Of a DNA stretch of 64,000 nt, positions 1-11,608 are shown piece after piece. This stretch comes from Brachynemurus nebulosus (taxonomy: Eukaryota > Arthropoda > Insecta > Neuroptera > Myrmeleontidae). The translations under genes and the position numbers were made by a program. The notes beneath the pieces were generated by a model. The model saw nothing but the letters and a program-made list of their open reading frames with translations, was not told where the DNA came from and searched no databases. How positions within the stretch are numbered: position 1 is the stretch's first letter; every line of letters starts with the position of its first letter. The stretch lies in the NCBI GenBank assembly GCA_035578155.1, contig JAPWDM010000006.1, positions 10,742,305 through 10,806,304 of the forward strand. Direction: 5' to 3'.

Positions 1-1040
1 GGGGGACGACTAGTGTGACCGCCTGAGAAAAAGTGGAATTTTAGGAATTTTTTTAAAGAAAACTACTGTATGGAATGTTTTAATATTTTCAGGATACATT
101 CGTTGATACGTAATAAATTCACGATAAAATTTTTGGACCAAAAAATTGAAAATTCAGTGAGTTATTCGAGATCTCCCAAGGCTCCAAAAGAAAATGTTCC
201 CCGACTGCTGCAGTGATAGCCGCCTTCACACTGCCTGAAATCAACAAAACCAAAAAGCCTATTAAACTAGAAGGTATGGTCCGTACCGTGAACCTCGGTC
301 GATAAAAAAAGTTGAAATTTAACAAAATGGCGGAGTTTTTTAAAATAAAGTTTCAAATTTTGCGCGAAAATTTGATGGTTTCTGACGTGCGAAAATTACA
401 TTTTTTATTCGATCGGAAAACTGGAGATTTATGGTACGAAGAAATATATATAAAAGAAGCTGCAATAAGAATCAAATCGATCGAATGATTTGTCTTCGAG
501 TTATAACTGTAGCAAATTTAAAAAATGTAGTTTCTCTAATTTTACCTATTAGTTTTAATCACTGAGAATTTTTACTAAAATTGTTTAAGATGTACTGACT
601 ATAACGGTCATAGTAAAACTAGATGAGTCGTTTAAATGTGCCATGGTCTAGCTTGTCCACAACATGTGACTGGCAGCCACTTCCAGAAACTCCCGAACTA
701 TCAACCTTCATACATTTTTCAATACCTCAAAGTTAACAATGAAAATCAGAATCCACTCTTCGGATGACTGTAACTCAAAAACTATTTGAGATATGCATTT
801 GAAATTTTAGTAGGTATGTTATTTTTAAAGATATAGACTATCGCTAAAAATTTTTCAGTTTTTTTGCAAACGTCACACTAGTGGTCTCCCTTAAGGTACC
901 ATCACAGAATGATTGGCTAAAAACTGGAAAAGGCTTAGCGATTAGAGATGTGCTCGTGAGTACATTTTTACTCACGATCACGCACAGTCACGAAATAGGT
1001 TTTGTACTCACGCCCAATCACGAACGAAAAAAATTATTTC

Positions 1041-1147
1041 TTTTCACACTCACGCACGATCACGAACAAAAAAATTAATACTTTCACACTCACGCACGAT
1101 CACGAACAAAAAAATTAATACTTTCACACTCACGCACGATCACGAAT
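1041..1147. repeat. 40-bp tandem repeat in hAT subterminal region
   Basis: Units begin at 1041, 1081 and 1121. Each contains CACTCACGCACGATCACGAA, and a more degenerate unit precedes them. Related TCACG motifs recur at 2017-2143 near the other end. Clustered short subterminal motifs are where hAT transposases typically bind; that role is inferred here. Confidence 0.85.
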
Positions 1148-2103
1148 TAAACATAAAAACTTTTAAATATAATCGTTTGAATTTTGAGTAAAAATCACTA
1201 GCGTTTTAACAGTCAGTAAAACTTATGTCCTCACGATAAAATCAGAAATACGGTTAGACGGACTACGGTTCACTGAGATTAATACTGATGCAAGTTATGT
1301 AGATGCTATTTATTTTTTTTTGGAAAGTGAGAAAATTTTCAAAATTTTTCACCTAGTGATTTATTGTTTAATTTTTGTTCTTATTGTAGGTACTGTATTT
1401 GTATATAAATATGATATTTCGCGCAACCAAACTAAATAATATATGTAGTTTTTTAACAAAATTGTGACAAAATATTCTTTTAGCAGGTACCCATAAATAC
1501 ATACATAAATAGTAAAATTGAAAAAAAAAATAATAATGACAATAAACAACTTAAAATGTTGAAAAAGATAATATTTCCTTAAAATTAACCCATATGTTGT
1601 TTATATTATTCCTTCATAGAATGATAGATCATACTATTGAAAGCTGTAAAACTGACCTTGTAATATTTTCAAATATACCCATTGACTGAGACCGAATATA
1701 TGTAGACAGGCCAATTTTAAGAATTTAAGGAATTATTTAAAAACGGAAGAAATAATCAAAACAACATCATAAACACAGTTGGACATTTCTAAATTGTAAA
1801 TCATTTTCTATACACTCCAAGTATCTCGGTAAAAAACTGGAATTTGTTAGTACAAAGGGTTATTGGATTTCTACCTACTCGTACTCATAAAAAGTACCTA
1901 ATATAAAAGGAACGTTTTTTTTGTAGTTAAAAAGTCAAATTAGTTTAGTTAATATTCCCTAAAATTGAAAAAAAATATTTTTAAAATTTTTTTATTCATG
2001 GTCTTTAACTTTTCGTGACTCACGAATTATTCACGGCAAGAAATTAAATGTCACGATCACGCCCACTCACGCACGATCATAAAAAATTGTTCACGATCAC
2101 GAT

Positions 2104-2119
2104 GGGTCACGCGTGACCC
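2104..2119. repeat. Perfect 16-bp palindrome near the hAT end
   Basis: GGGTCACGCGTGACCC is a perfect inverted repeat about 40 bp from the right terminus. A further GGGTCACGCGTGA copy follows immediately. It is a candidate dimer-binding site for a transposase. Confidence 0.8.
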
Positions 2120-2990
2120 GTCGGGTCACGCGTGAATTCACGAGTTTGGCACATCTCTATTAGCGATAGTCTATACCTTTAAAAATGACATACTAAAATT
2201 TCAAGTGCATACCTCAAATAGTTTTTCAGTTATAACCATCCGAAGAGTGGATTCTGATTTTCATTGCTAACTTTGAGGTATTGAAAAAAGTATGAAGGTT
2301 GATAGTTCGGGAGTTTCTGGACGTGGCTGCCAGTCACATGTTATGGAGAAGCTGGCACATTTAAACGACTCATCTAGTTTTACTATGACCGTTATAGTGA
2401 GTACATCGTAAATAATTTTAGTAAAAATTCTCAGTAATTAAAACTAAAAGGTAAGGTAAAGCAAAACTACATTTTTTAAATTTCCTGCAGTTATAACTCG
2501 AAGACAAATCATTCGATCGATTTGATTCTTATTGCAGCTTTTTTTGAATATATTGCTTTGCACCATGAACCTCCAGTTTTCCGATCGAATAAAAAATGTA
2601 ATTTTCGCAAGCCAAAAACCATCAAATTTTCGCGCAATATTTGAAACTTTTTTTAAAAACTCCGCCATTTTCTTAAATTTCAACTTTTTTTTTCGATTGA
2701 GGTTCACGGTACGGACCATACCTTCTAGTTTAACAGGCTTTTTGGTTGTTTTGATTTCAGGTAGTGTGAAGGCCGCTATCACTGCAGCAGTGGGGAACTT
2801 TTTGTTTTGAAGCCTTGGGAAATCTCGAATAACTCACTGAATTTTCAATTTTTTGGTCCAAAAATTTTATCAGGAATTTATTATAGATCAACGAATATAT
2901 CCTGAAAATATTAAAATATTCCATATAGTAGTTTTGTTTAAAAAGTTCTGAAAAATCACCTTTTTTCAGGAAGTCACACTAGTAGTCCCC

Positions 2991-3978
2991 CCTAAATAAA
3001 TTAATATTAGTTTTCAAATGATGCACCTCTTGCCCCCACCCCCTCCCCGACATTCGAACCGACATGTGCATATAAGTTTATAAATGTTCATATTTAAAAT
3101 CTAAAAGTTAATATTTAATTTAAAATTATACTATCCATTCCCCCTTCTAATTATTTATTTAACAAACGTAGTAATACACGGTTTAGTGCCTGTGCCGTGT
3201 TTACCGTCGGTTATACATATATCGGTACATATGTACATAAATCTAGTATTTCTATAGTTGGCCCACTGGCAACCAACACCACCCACTGTGGCCATAGTTC
3301 GTTTTATATGGTATTTATTTATTTATTTTTTTTTTTTAAATTACGTAATATTGTTTGATATTGCACTTTTTCTACCATTTGAATTAAATTAGAAATAAAT
3401 TCTAGGTACGCTTTTGTTCAAAAACATCGTGTACATTTTGACTCAATTAACGTCTTACCAATCGAACTATCATGCCGCTTGTAAGGTTACAAAAGTTTCT
3501 ATAATTGAATTACCTTAAAAATTTACTGATACAAGTTTATTATCATAAACCACTATGGTGGAAGTACGTAGCAATATAATTTACGACTGTCACTTTTTGG
3601 TAGCATGGATAGTATAGCTGTATGCACAAATAGGTGGCTGGCTCTTCAGTTTATAAACACAATTATGTCAATGGATATAACAAATTGTGTAAATTGCAAC
3701 AAAATGGCAAATGAATTGTACAAATTGTTCGAATTTTATACTTGAACAAAAAAATGTGTCAATAAAAATGTTGTTAGCAGAATAGTCAGTTATATAATAG
3801 TCGGTTAAGTGAATTGAGACAAATTTGTTATAAAATATATAAAATATTTTATTTATTTATTTATTTCGATAATAAAGTAACAAATTTTCAAGGCTATAAT
3901 AAATAATAACATTCGATTAAGGTGTTATTTACATCGTAAAAAATCGATTAAAAAATGTGTAACTTTCGAAAATGTCTC
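2991..3978. other. AT-rich intergenic DNA
   Basis: No supportable gene. Only short homopolymer runs, a small TTTA/ATTT-rich stretch near 3319-3337 and unremarkable AT-rich sequence are present. Confidence 0.6.
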
Positions 3979-4314
3979 TAAATAAAATAAAGTAAAAAAA
4001 ATGTTTTTTAAGAAAAAGCTTTTATTTAAAAATGGGCTAAAAAAAAATAAAATAACTTTTGAGTGAAGTTTGAAGCAATATGCAACATAATTTATAAAAG
4101 CTTGAGGCGTTATCATTAATTATTTCTGTTTTGGATATAAGTGTAGCTATTTTACTTTTCAGTACTTACCAAACTTAATTAAACGCCTCAAGCTTTTATA
4201 AATTATGTTGCATATTGCTTCAAACTTCACTCAAAAGTTACTTTATTTTTTTTAGCCCATTTTTAAATAAAAGCTTTTTCTTAAAAAAACATTTTTTTTA
4301 CTTTATTTTATTTT
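3979..4314. repeat. Long near-perfect hairpin, arms about 133 bp
   Basis: Bases 3979-4111 and 4182-4314 are nearly perfect reverse complements around a spacer of about 70 bp. The inner arm edges read CTTGAGGCGTT and AACGCCTCAAG. The few differences are mainly homopolymer lengths, so the duplication is recent or under gene conversion. It could be a foldback element, and a transcript through it would form a long double-stranded RNA. Confidence 0.9.
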
Positions 4315-4975
4315 CTACTTTTTGGTCTGATTACAATTAATTAAAAAAAAAAATAAAGAAGCAATTTTTTTGCCTTTATTTTAATCGGTTAATTTATCCT
4401 AATCAGACATAACTATGGAAACAAAAAATTGCAATATAAAATCAATGGACAATATTTGACAATTTGAAATGTCAAAAAGTTGCATAGGACTAAAAATCAA
4501 CAATTTTGGTTTGGGGCGATTTAGGGAAAAACTAATTATACAATATTGCATTGTAATCAAGGTTAGATACGTATGCAAAATTTAAAACCTCTACCTCAAT
4601 TAGAATCTGTCTAAACTTTGATTCCAAGATTTGATTTAAGCAGCATACTCACATAGCAAGTTAAATAAAAGCTTTTAAAAGAGTAACAATTTAAAAAAAA
4701 ATATTCGTGCAATGTTACCACTTGTTCTTAAACGTAATCTTGACCTTATTATTAATGAAATAGGTTTAGGTCCTTTAGGTTTTAACACTCCTTTAGATAT
4801 AAAAAAGCAACAAACACTGATTTTTAAATTTTTTTTTTTAGTTTACTCGAAATTTCGTCAAAGCTTTTGATTTCACACCATTCTTTGATGTGCTCTATGC
4901 TAACACCTCTCCCTCCCAGAAAAACATTGTTTTTTCTTTTTCAAAGCATCGATCCTAGCGCCACCAAAAAAGTCT
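4315..4975. other. AT-rich intergenic DNA
   Basis: No gene or clear repeat seen. Open frames are short and low in complexity. Confidence 0.6.
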
Positions 4976-5375
4976 TTTTTAGCGAATATTCGAATCGAAA
5001 ATTCAGCTATTACGGACACTGACATGACGCGACTTGAGTCCGGGACTATGACAGGATGATAATTCTCGAACGGAATATCCTACTTTTACGAAATGTTGGA
5101 AGTTCTAAGCCGTTGGACAAGTTTGTTAGCCGCAAACACGCCCGATGCCCGAAAAATGGTTTTTGGGGTATTTTTCGTGAAAAAAAATTTTTTTGCCAAA
5201 ATTTTTTACACCATTGTAAAGAGGAGAAAAAATCAAACAAAAAAGGCCTTTTTAACTATTTTTCTATGTTAACTAGTTTTCGAACAAAACAAATTTTTAT
5301 AAACGGAAATTCGGTATGTTATGCAGGATGCTGCGACAGCGGTATTTTTGACTTCAAATCCTGAATGACCTACTG
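4976..5375 (+). repeat. Interspersed repeat family A, copy 1
   Basis: This about 400-bp unit starts TAGCGAATATTCGAATCGA, continues through ACATGACGCGACTTGAGTC, and ends near ATGCAGGATGCTGCGACAG. The same order of segments recurs at 38335-38775 on the same strand. Its 3' part recurs in reverse at 60680-60800, and shorter fragments appear near 25875-25915. A 102-codon open frame (5056-5364) runs through it but is not preserved in the other copies, so I do not call a gene. The family type is unknown. Confidence 0.75.
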
Positions 5376-6320
5376 TTCAGTTTTTTGTCAACTGACACTC
5401 TTTATTCTCCTCAATGAGCAGTTTCACTGTATTTAAACTGCATTTTCACGTAACAATAACAAAAGACTTTTCACCCCCTGTGTCATTCCTCATTTTGGGA
5501 AAATCTTTCTCTTTATACCATCAAGATCAAAAGAAATGAAAATATATAATAATAATAATTTAACAAAAAAGCGAATATATTTCTCTTACGTTGCGATCAA
5601 AAGAAAAATTACATAATTTCTAGAAAAAAAAAGGCGGCGAATAAAATTCTTTTAAACTGTCATAAATAGATATAAAAAAGACAATGGCGCAACACTCTGG
5701 CATCTCAACGAAACAAAAAAAATACATAAAAATGTAATCACATTCAACACACTCAAAAAAAAAATTATCATTTTGAGCCGTTGATGAACGCTTCAAGTTG
5801 AGTGAATTCTATTAATTAACTACTCTATATATGGATAAAGGAATATAATTATACGACAGTAGCGTACCTAAAAAACACAAAAAAGGACTTGCAAATGATT
5901 TTTGATACGAAAGATGATGAAAATATTACACAAAGAAGCTCGCTGCAGCTTTTCAAAAAGCTCGAAATTCACAAACGTTTCTTCTTCTTTTTCTTTACAC
6001 AATGGCAATATTTATTTAAATGAAAAGTAACTTACTGCTCTAATGGCGGCACAATGATGTATTCTTTTATCATTATGTTCGGTTGGGTGTGAAAGGGGCG
6101 CGGTGGGGGGGGGGGGGGGTGAGGGAGGAGGTGAGTGTGAGTGGGGGTGTACGGAGTGGTGTGTGTTGGTCGGTTTTATTCTTTTCATTCAAATATCAAT
6201 GTTGTAATAATGTATTATGTGTAAAAATATGATACAAAAAAATATTAATATAAAAAAAAATAAACATTTATTTTATTCTTTTGTGTAAGTGCTTAAGTGA
6301 CTCAAAGGTCCTTATGAATA
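5376..6320. other. Intergenic DNA with a G-rich tract
   Basis: No gene seen. The notable part is about 6085-6170, a G/T-rich stretch with an uninterrupted run of about 15 G, followed by GAGGGAGGAGG and GTGGGGGTG. It could form a G-quadruplex on the plus strand. Confidence 0.6.
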
Positions 6321-7093
6321 TTAAGGGGAGATTCGCTTCGAAAAAAAGAAATCGATTTTATTTTCTTCATAATTATCTATGTTCCTTAAGGTGTTAGAAA
6401 TATTCTCCTGAAATTTTATTTTAAAAAAATGAAAAGTCAAAAAGTTATGGGCATTTTAGTGCATGCACTTTACTATAATTCAATTTAAATAAAAAACTTG
6501 AAATGCTTTTTTCTCGAAAGTACGTTTTTTGACATGGTTCCTCATAAATCAAAGTGTCTATTATTCCTCGATACCGTCATTTTGGCCGGAACTAGAATGT
6601 TTTGGTTCCGTAATATATTTTCAAAGAGCGGTGATTTGAAATTTATTTTCAAAATGTGATTTCACGCTGGTTTTTTATTTTTTTTTTCTTAGATCCTAGT
6701 TAGTGCCATTACTGAATATATGTATATTTTTAGAAAATTCTTGATTTTTTGATTTTGGTACACTGGGGATTTCAGAAAGCGAGGGACCATCAAGGCGGAA
6801 AAATCTCGTAGTGTCGACTTTAAAGCCACTTATACTCAGGTCATTTAGAATTTTTTTTGTAATCTCAAGACATGTAGAAACAATTCTGTATATTTAGTTT
6901 TTTAATAAAATATGTATTTGTATAAAAAAAAAAACCCGCAAAGAAATTTTAGTTTTAACAGCATTGTCATTTAATGTACGTCCAACACGAACTTGCCATT
7001 TCGTGAAGAATGCATAAGGGCTACAATAAAACAAATGGTCAATTTTTGATGTATTTTTTTTTCTTTTTTTTTTTGGGCAAATCTTCCCCTTAA
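6321..7093. mobile_element. TTAA-flanked piggyBac-like MITE
   Basis: The left end reads TTAAGGGGAGATTCGC at 6321 and the right end is the complement of TTAAGGGGAAGATTTGC, ending at 7093. A TTAA at both junctions and short TIRs are the hallmark of piggyBac-type insertion. The 773-bp interior has no transposase frame. A lone related end, TTAAGGGGAGAA, lies near 8179. Confidence 0.65.
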
Positions 7094-7214
7094 ACAATAT
7101 TCTGTTTTTCGTAATAAAGATTACCAAAAAATTTGTTTGTAACATTTTCGTCAAGCTTAAAAGCTTGTTGCATGGTGACGTAACAAGTGAAGTAAAACTA
7201 CTTTAGTAACATAG

Positions 7215-7643
7215 GAAGGGTACAGGGGAAAAACGATCAGAATCACTAAAAGTAAAAAATGCCAAAATCCATGCAGTTATATTGGCAGTATACAAAATAT
7301 TGACTCCGTGCTAACATTACACGTGAAAATCGAAACATAGTCCGTGATATGCAGGGGAAGAATCAAATTTTTTTGCTAAAAAATGCGCATATATTACATA
7401 ATTCGATGTCAAATTTCGCGAGAACGGCTAGCCGTCTATTTTCTGCTGGCATGGCGTTTTCTAGCTTACTATATTAGAAATAACCAACGAAAGTTTGAAC
7501 CAGATCCTATGCATGGTTTTCAGGCAAAAGACTTTTATGTTAAAAATGCGCCTATAATGCGTGATTCACACTTTAAAGTTTAAAAACGCTCCCCTGAAAA
7601 ATTTACTTTTTGTGACTCTGATCGTTTTTCCCCCGTACCCTTC
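7215..7643. mobile_element. MITE with about 42-bp TIRs
   Basis: The left end GAAGGGTACAGGGGAAAAAC and the right end, complement of GAAGGGTACGGGGGAAAAAC, are paired over about 42 bp. Total length is 429 bp. No coding capacity is credible, although a 66-codon frame runs inside. The target duplication is not clear, so the superfamily is not assigned. Confidence 0.8.
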
Positions 7644-8646
7644 ATATTCTACACATAATTAGCTTTGTAAAAATATAATTAAAAATTTTTTTGGCCGAGT
7701 GTTATGAAAACTTCATTTTAAAAATAATTTTTCTTTTTATTTTTCAAGAAGGTTTAGTAGGTTCTACCTTAGTTTAACCTAACCTAAACTAACCACCGTG
7801 TTTTCAAGTGAAATTTTGATTGTATAATTTTAACGTTCAAGTATTTTTAGATTTTCAATTTTGTAGGTATGTACTAGGTAGGAATATGAAATAAAAATTT
7901 AAATGCTTCTTTTTAAATTGTCGGAAATTAAATATTTAAATAGCTACTTTTCCGGCTTTCCATTTACAACCACTGTGCTTTGAGGTTACATTGTTGGGCA
8001 AACATGGGGTAAAAATGGCAACAATTTTTGTTGACACTATTTGCGTGATTGGATCACCAAATTGTGATGTTATCGTACATATTGTGGTCTGAACTGTGAA
8101 TGAATAAATGAATATAGTGAAAAAAATGTTGAAATTTTATTATTTTTTTTTGTAAAGAAAATATTATCTTTGTAGTGTTAAGGGGAGAAATAGTTTTAGA
8201 CAGGCAAAAACAAAGACAAATTTTGGGAATTTTTTTTAATAAAAGAAAAATTTATCTATATTTTTGAGGTTTGGGATTTTATTTACTATTATCTTAAAGC
8301 CTTATATTTTATTTTTTGTTTGTTTCAATATATATAAAAATGGTGGTTGCAGAAACTTTTTATTGGAGTGTGTGACTCCAAAAGTTTCTAAATGGTAGGC
8401 ACTCTAACAGCCAAAAATATTATTAGAAAAATTAAAAAGAATTCCATGTTGTTTACATCTAGGTAATATGTAGCACGTTGTTGAATCAAAAAATTCCAAA
8501 AGAGTGCAAACCTGGCGAATTTTCATGAAATTTTTGTCTATTTTTGCATTTAAAAAAATCCCTTTGTTCGGATATTGATATAAAAATTTGGTTCACCTAG
8601 AAGGTAATACAGAATACTAAAGAGTATATTTGGTCATACATAGAGA
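7644..8646. other. AT-rich intergenic DNA
   Basis: No gene seen. Near 7774-7786 there are only two CCTAA units, too few to count as insect telomeric repeat. Confidence 0.6.
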
Positions 8647-8954
8647 TATATACAGGGTGTAAAAAAAACAACTCTCGTGCTTAGGAGGGTTGACTCATTG
8701 CATCCTGTAGAAACTGAAACCACAGAAATTTTTTCGGAATTAACAGTTTGAGAAAATCTTAAATTGATTGGCTACATGGTGTTTCAAAATTTTTCTAAGT
8801 ACGGCTCTGTCTAAATTATGTATAAAGACCTTCTTAATATCAAAGGTAGAAAATAATTTTATTGACCACAATTCAATAAAATTTTGCAAACATGTAAAAG
8901 TTTTTTTTTTAGAGCAGAAAATTCATCTTACAAAGATGAGATGGTTAGAGCCGG

Positions 8955-9014
<60 letters not shown>

Positions 9015-9158
9015 TTTTAATCCAGGCCCCTTTTTTGGCCCATATTTTGTATCAAATTTTTTCTGTGGAAAAACAATTTTGTTAAAATATTAATTACATG
9101 GGTGAGATCTACCCACTGTTTTCGTAGCGAGATTTAAATACTTTACACCCTGTATATA
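8647..9158. mobile_element. ACAGGGTG-family TIR element with poly(A) tract
   Basis: The ends are TATATACAGGGTGTAAA (8647-8663) and its exact complement (9142-9158), giving 512 bp. The interior carries an uninterrupted run of 55 A at 8958-9012. There is no coding region. Two other elements in the window have ends built on the same ACAGGGTG core (25707-26584 and 62221-63210), and a solitary end lies at about 31980. Confidence 0.85.
8958..9012 (+). repeat. Poly(A) tract, 55 bases
   Basis: Uninterrupted A run in the middle of a TIR element. It may be the tail of an inserted retroposon, a slippage product or an assembly artefact. Confidence 0.95.
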
Positions 9159-10264
9159 CATATCATGCAGCCATACGAATAAGTCACAAATGCTATTACA
9201 CACTCTCGATCATCTCTTATGTTCGGAGATCAAACTATATATGAAGAATTTTGAGAATATTACTCTCTAAATTTTGGTGTGTATTCTTGACATGTTTTAA
9301 TAATATTCAACAAAATAAAAATGTTTCATTTTTTTTTCTCGTTCTAAACATATTCGCCCTTTTAAATGCAGAGAAAATAAAACGTATACTCGTGTGTGCG
9401 TATTTGAAATGGCTCCGGAAAATTAATTTTTCTTAGCGCATTGGCAATTTTGATGTTATCTTGAATCCCCCTATTCAGTGAATTATGAACTTTTTCTTAT
9501 TTTATTTTTTTACCTCCTTTTAGAGAATGTTCAAATAAACACTTAACAATTTTATGAATGTTAACTTCTGTGTGCATCTGACTGACTGTGGGTATTGCCC
9601 CTGCCGCCAAAACCTGCCCTTTCTTTGCCCTCGTAACTTTTTTCTAGTACTGTAAAGCCACGTGACCTTGTGCTTATTTACATAAATTTACAGATTACAT
9701 GTTCATTTCTGCACACAGAAATATAGGCGAGGTATGTATGTACTGTACGTACCAATTCTGGTGCCCACAGTACCTAACGGCGGCGGGGGCGGGGGAGCGG
9801 CACTTGAAAATTGAAAGGCACTGAGAGAAAAAAGGATGGAAGATGTATATATACAGTGCCAACGTAACAAAAGAAAGTAAGTAAATAAGGAAAGCAAAAA
9901 AAACGGAGGAAAAGGAATCGAGAAAAAATGATAATAACTTTTCTTGTATAATTAAAGTTAAGAATATATATAAACTGTTATTTGTAACTTAGGTACAGTC
10001 GATGTAAAAAATACGTAGAAATACAATCATTAAAAAAGGGTTTTACTTGTTTTTACAAGTGTGTGAAAATTCAAGGTTGACTTTGGGTCTCGTAAATATT
10101 TGTTTCCATGATCATTAGCAGCTCTTACGAAATTTCAAAATATTCTAGAAACACGAATAGTCGTAAAAAATGGGTGATACGTAAAATTGGTGACGTAAAT
10201 AATGTAACGAAACGTTTTTGTGTACTGACGACACAAAATTCTTTTGAATTCTCACATTAGATTA
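9159..10264. other. Intergenic DNA with a short GC-rich patch
   Basis: No gene seen. At 9777-9803 there is a GC-rich stretch (GGCGGCGGGGGCGGGGGAG) that stands out from the AT-rich surroundings. It matches GC-box-like sequence, but no adjoining reading frame supports a promoter. Confidence 0.5.
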
Positions 10265-11608
10265 CACTGACGATTCGAAATAGGGAAAAACAATTATATA
10301 GATTATTATCCGGAAAGAAGTTGGCGCCGAAAGTTGGAAAATCTTTCTGTTTTTTATATGGCTAAATTGCTTCCAAATTGCTCCTTTGGAATCAGTAATT
10401 GCTCCACCTGGAACTTAATTACTTAATTAGTTATTTACAAAAAAAAAAAACTTTTTTGTTTGACTATTTCTATTATCAAAATCTTGTCAAATAATGCATT
10501 TTTATACAATTACTTTATATCAAAAAATTGCTCCCAATTTGCTCCATCTAATTTAAAAGTTAGTTATTAATTTCTCTGAATAATAATTAAAATATATTAA
10601 AATAAAAAATATTATGAATTAGGTTATGTATTATTAAAACGTATAGGCAATCCATTATACCTTAAAGTCGTTTGCATATATTTAAGGATAATTGAATTTT
10701 GACAAGTTAAATAACATTATAAAAAAAAACAAAATATTTTAATAATTATTCAAAAAATTAAGATTTAGCTTTTAAATTAACTAGAGCAAACCGGGAGCAA
10801 TTTATTGACGTAAAGAAATTATATAAAAAAGTATTATTTTGGGAGATTTTGATAACTTAAATAACGGAAAAAAATTTTTTTCTTTATAAATAACTAATTA
10901 AATAATTAAGTTTCAGGTAGAGCAATTACTGATTTCAAAGGAGCAATTTGGGAGCAATTTAACCATATAAAAAAAAAAAAAGATTTTTCAACTTTCGGTG
11001 CTAACTTCTTTCCGGTTTTAAAATCGGATTTTTATATAGAATCCAAAAAAAAATTAATAATAGTGTTAAATGATTAACCCCTTTTGTGAACAATTCATTC
11101 AACATAAGTAGGTTTCGTGATGATTTTTCTTTTTTGGGTTGAAGAATAATTTTCTTTTTCGTTTTGATCGCTACCCAAAGTGATGAGGATTACAGGATTT
11201 GTGTAAAAATTAAATTAAAATTTTCCAACAAATTCCATAAGAGAAATTTATTTCGTTGTTCAATATATTTCGGCACAGTTGTCGCCATTTTCGAGAATAA
11301 GATAAATAAGGTAAATAATTAGGTTTCAAAATTTTTTTACTTTTTATACCTAGCGAAGTTCGTTTTCGATGTTATTGTGTTGTTTTAGAATCATGCAAAC
11401 TTTAAACGTTATATTGAAACAAATATCATGTTTTTTTGGATTTCGTTTAAAAATCATATTTTAAATGTTAGAGTAAAATTTTATCGAAATTCAGTTTTTG
11501 TGAGTTAGGCATGTGTTTACAAAAATTTTTCCTCTTTTACAAAAAAAATTATTATTATTATATTTTGTTTATAAACTTTGTATCTTTCCCTATTTCGAGT
11601 TGCTAGTG
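10265..11608. mobile_element. CACTA-type MITE hosting a nested MITE
   Basis: The ends are CACTGACGATTCGAAATAGG (from 10265) and the complement of CACTAGCAACTCGAAATAGG (ending 11608). They share the CACT start and a CGAAATAGGGAAA block. The dinucleotide TA flanks both sides (10263-10264 and 11609-11610), and the wider flanks also share GAT. A start in CACTA and a short duplication fit the CACTA/EnSpm type. Its TIR differs from that of the large CACTA-like element at 50.5 kb, so they belong to different subfamilies. No transposase is encoded. Confidence 0.65.
10310..11015. mobile_element. MITE with long TIRs, nested in the CACTA-type MITE
   Basis: The ends are CCGGAAAGAAGTTGGCGCC (10310) and the complement of CCGGAAAGAAGTTAGCACC (ending 11015). 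The TIRs extend about 160-180 bp inward and include repeated GGAGCAATT-type words. Total length is 706 bp, with no coding region. It lies wholly inside the 10265-11608 element, so it inserted later. Confidence 0.85.

Larger units (their letters stand above)
943..2159. mobile_element. Non-autonomous hAT element with 8-bp TSD
   Basis: The ends are TAGAGATGTGC (943) and its complement GCACATCTCTA (ending 2159). The flanks are a perfect 8-bp duplication, TTAGCGAT, at 935-942 and 2160-2167, which is the hAT superfamily signature. The element sits inside the right arm of the larger inverted-dimer element and is therefore younger than it. No open frame encodes a transposase, so mobility would depend on one supplied in trans. 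Both subterminal regions are packed with TCACG-type pentamers, including three near-identical 40-bp units on the left and a 16-bp palindrome on the right. Confidence 0.92.
1..2990. mobile_element. Composite inverted-dimer TIR element
   Basis: The left arm (about 1-893) and the right arm (about 894-2990, without the nested hAT) are inverted copies of each other. Both outer ends carry a G-run followed by ACTAGTGTGAC, seen as GGGGGACGACTAGTGTGAC at base 1 and its complement at 2972-2990. A third inward-facing copy of that end sits at about 876-893, so the left arm alone looks like a complete element joined tail to tail with a second copy. The short open frames inside are mirrored in both arms and look like chance frames, not genes. 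The left end lies on the window edge, so a few bases and any target duplication cannot be seen. No transposase is present and the superfamily is unknown. Confidence 0.8.

Noticed and set aside
2444..2810. Overlapping frames of 112 and 92 codons in the right arm of the inverted-dimer element
   Set aside because: They overlap on opposite strands, and the matching left-arm sequence is broken, so neither is a preserved gene.
7774..7786. CCTAACCTAA as insect telomeric repeat
   Set aside because: Only two units; no array.
8179..8200. Second TTAAGGGGAG piggyBac-like element
   Set aside because: Only one end is seen; no inverted partner nearby.
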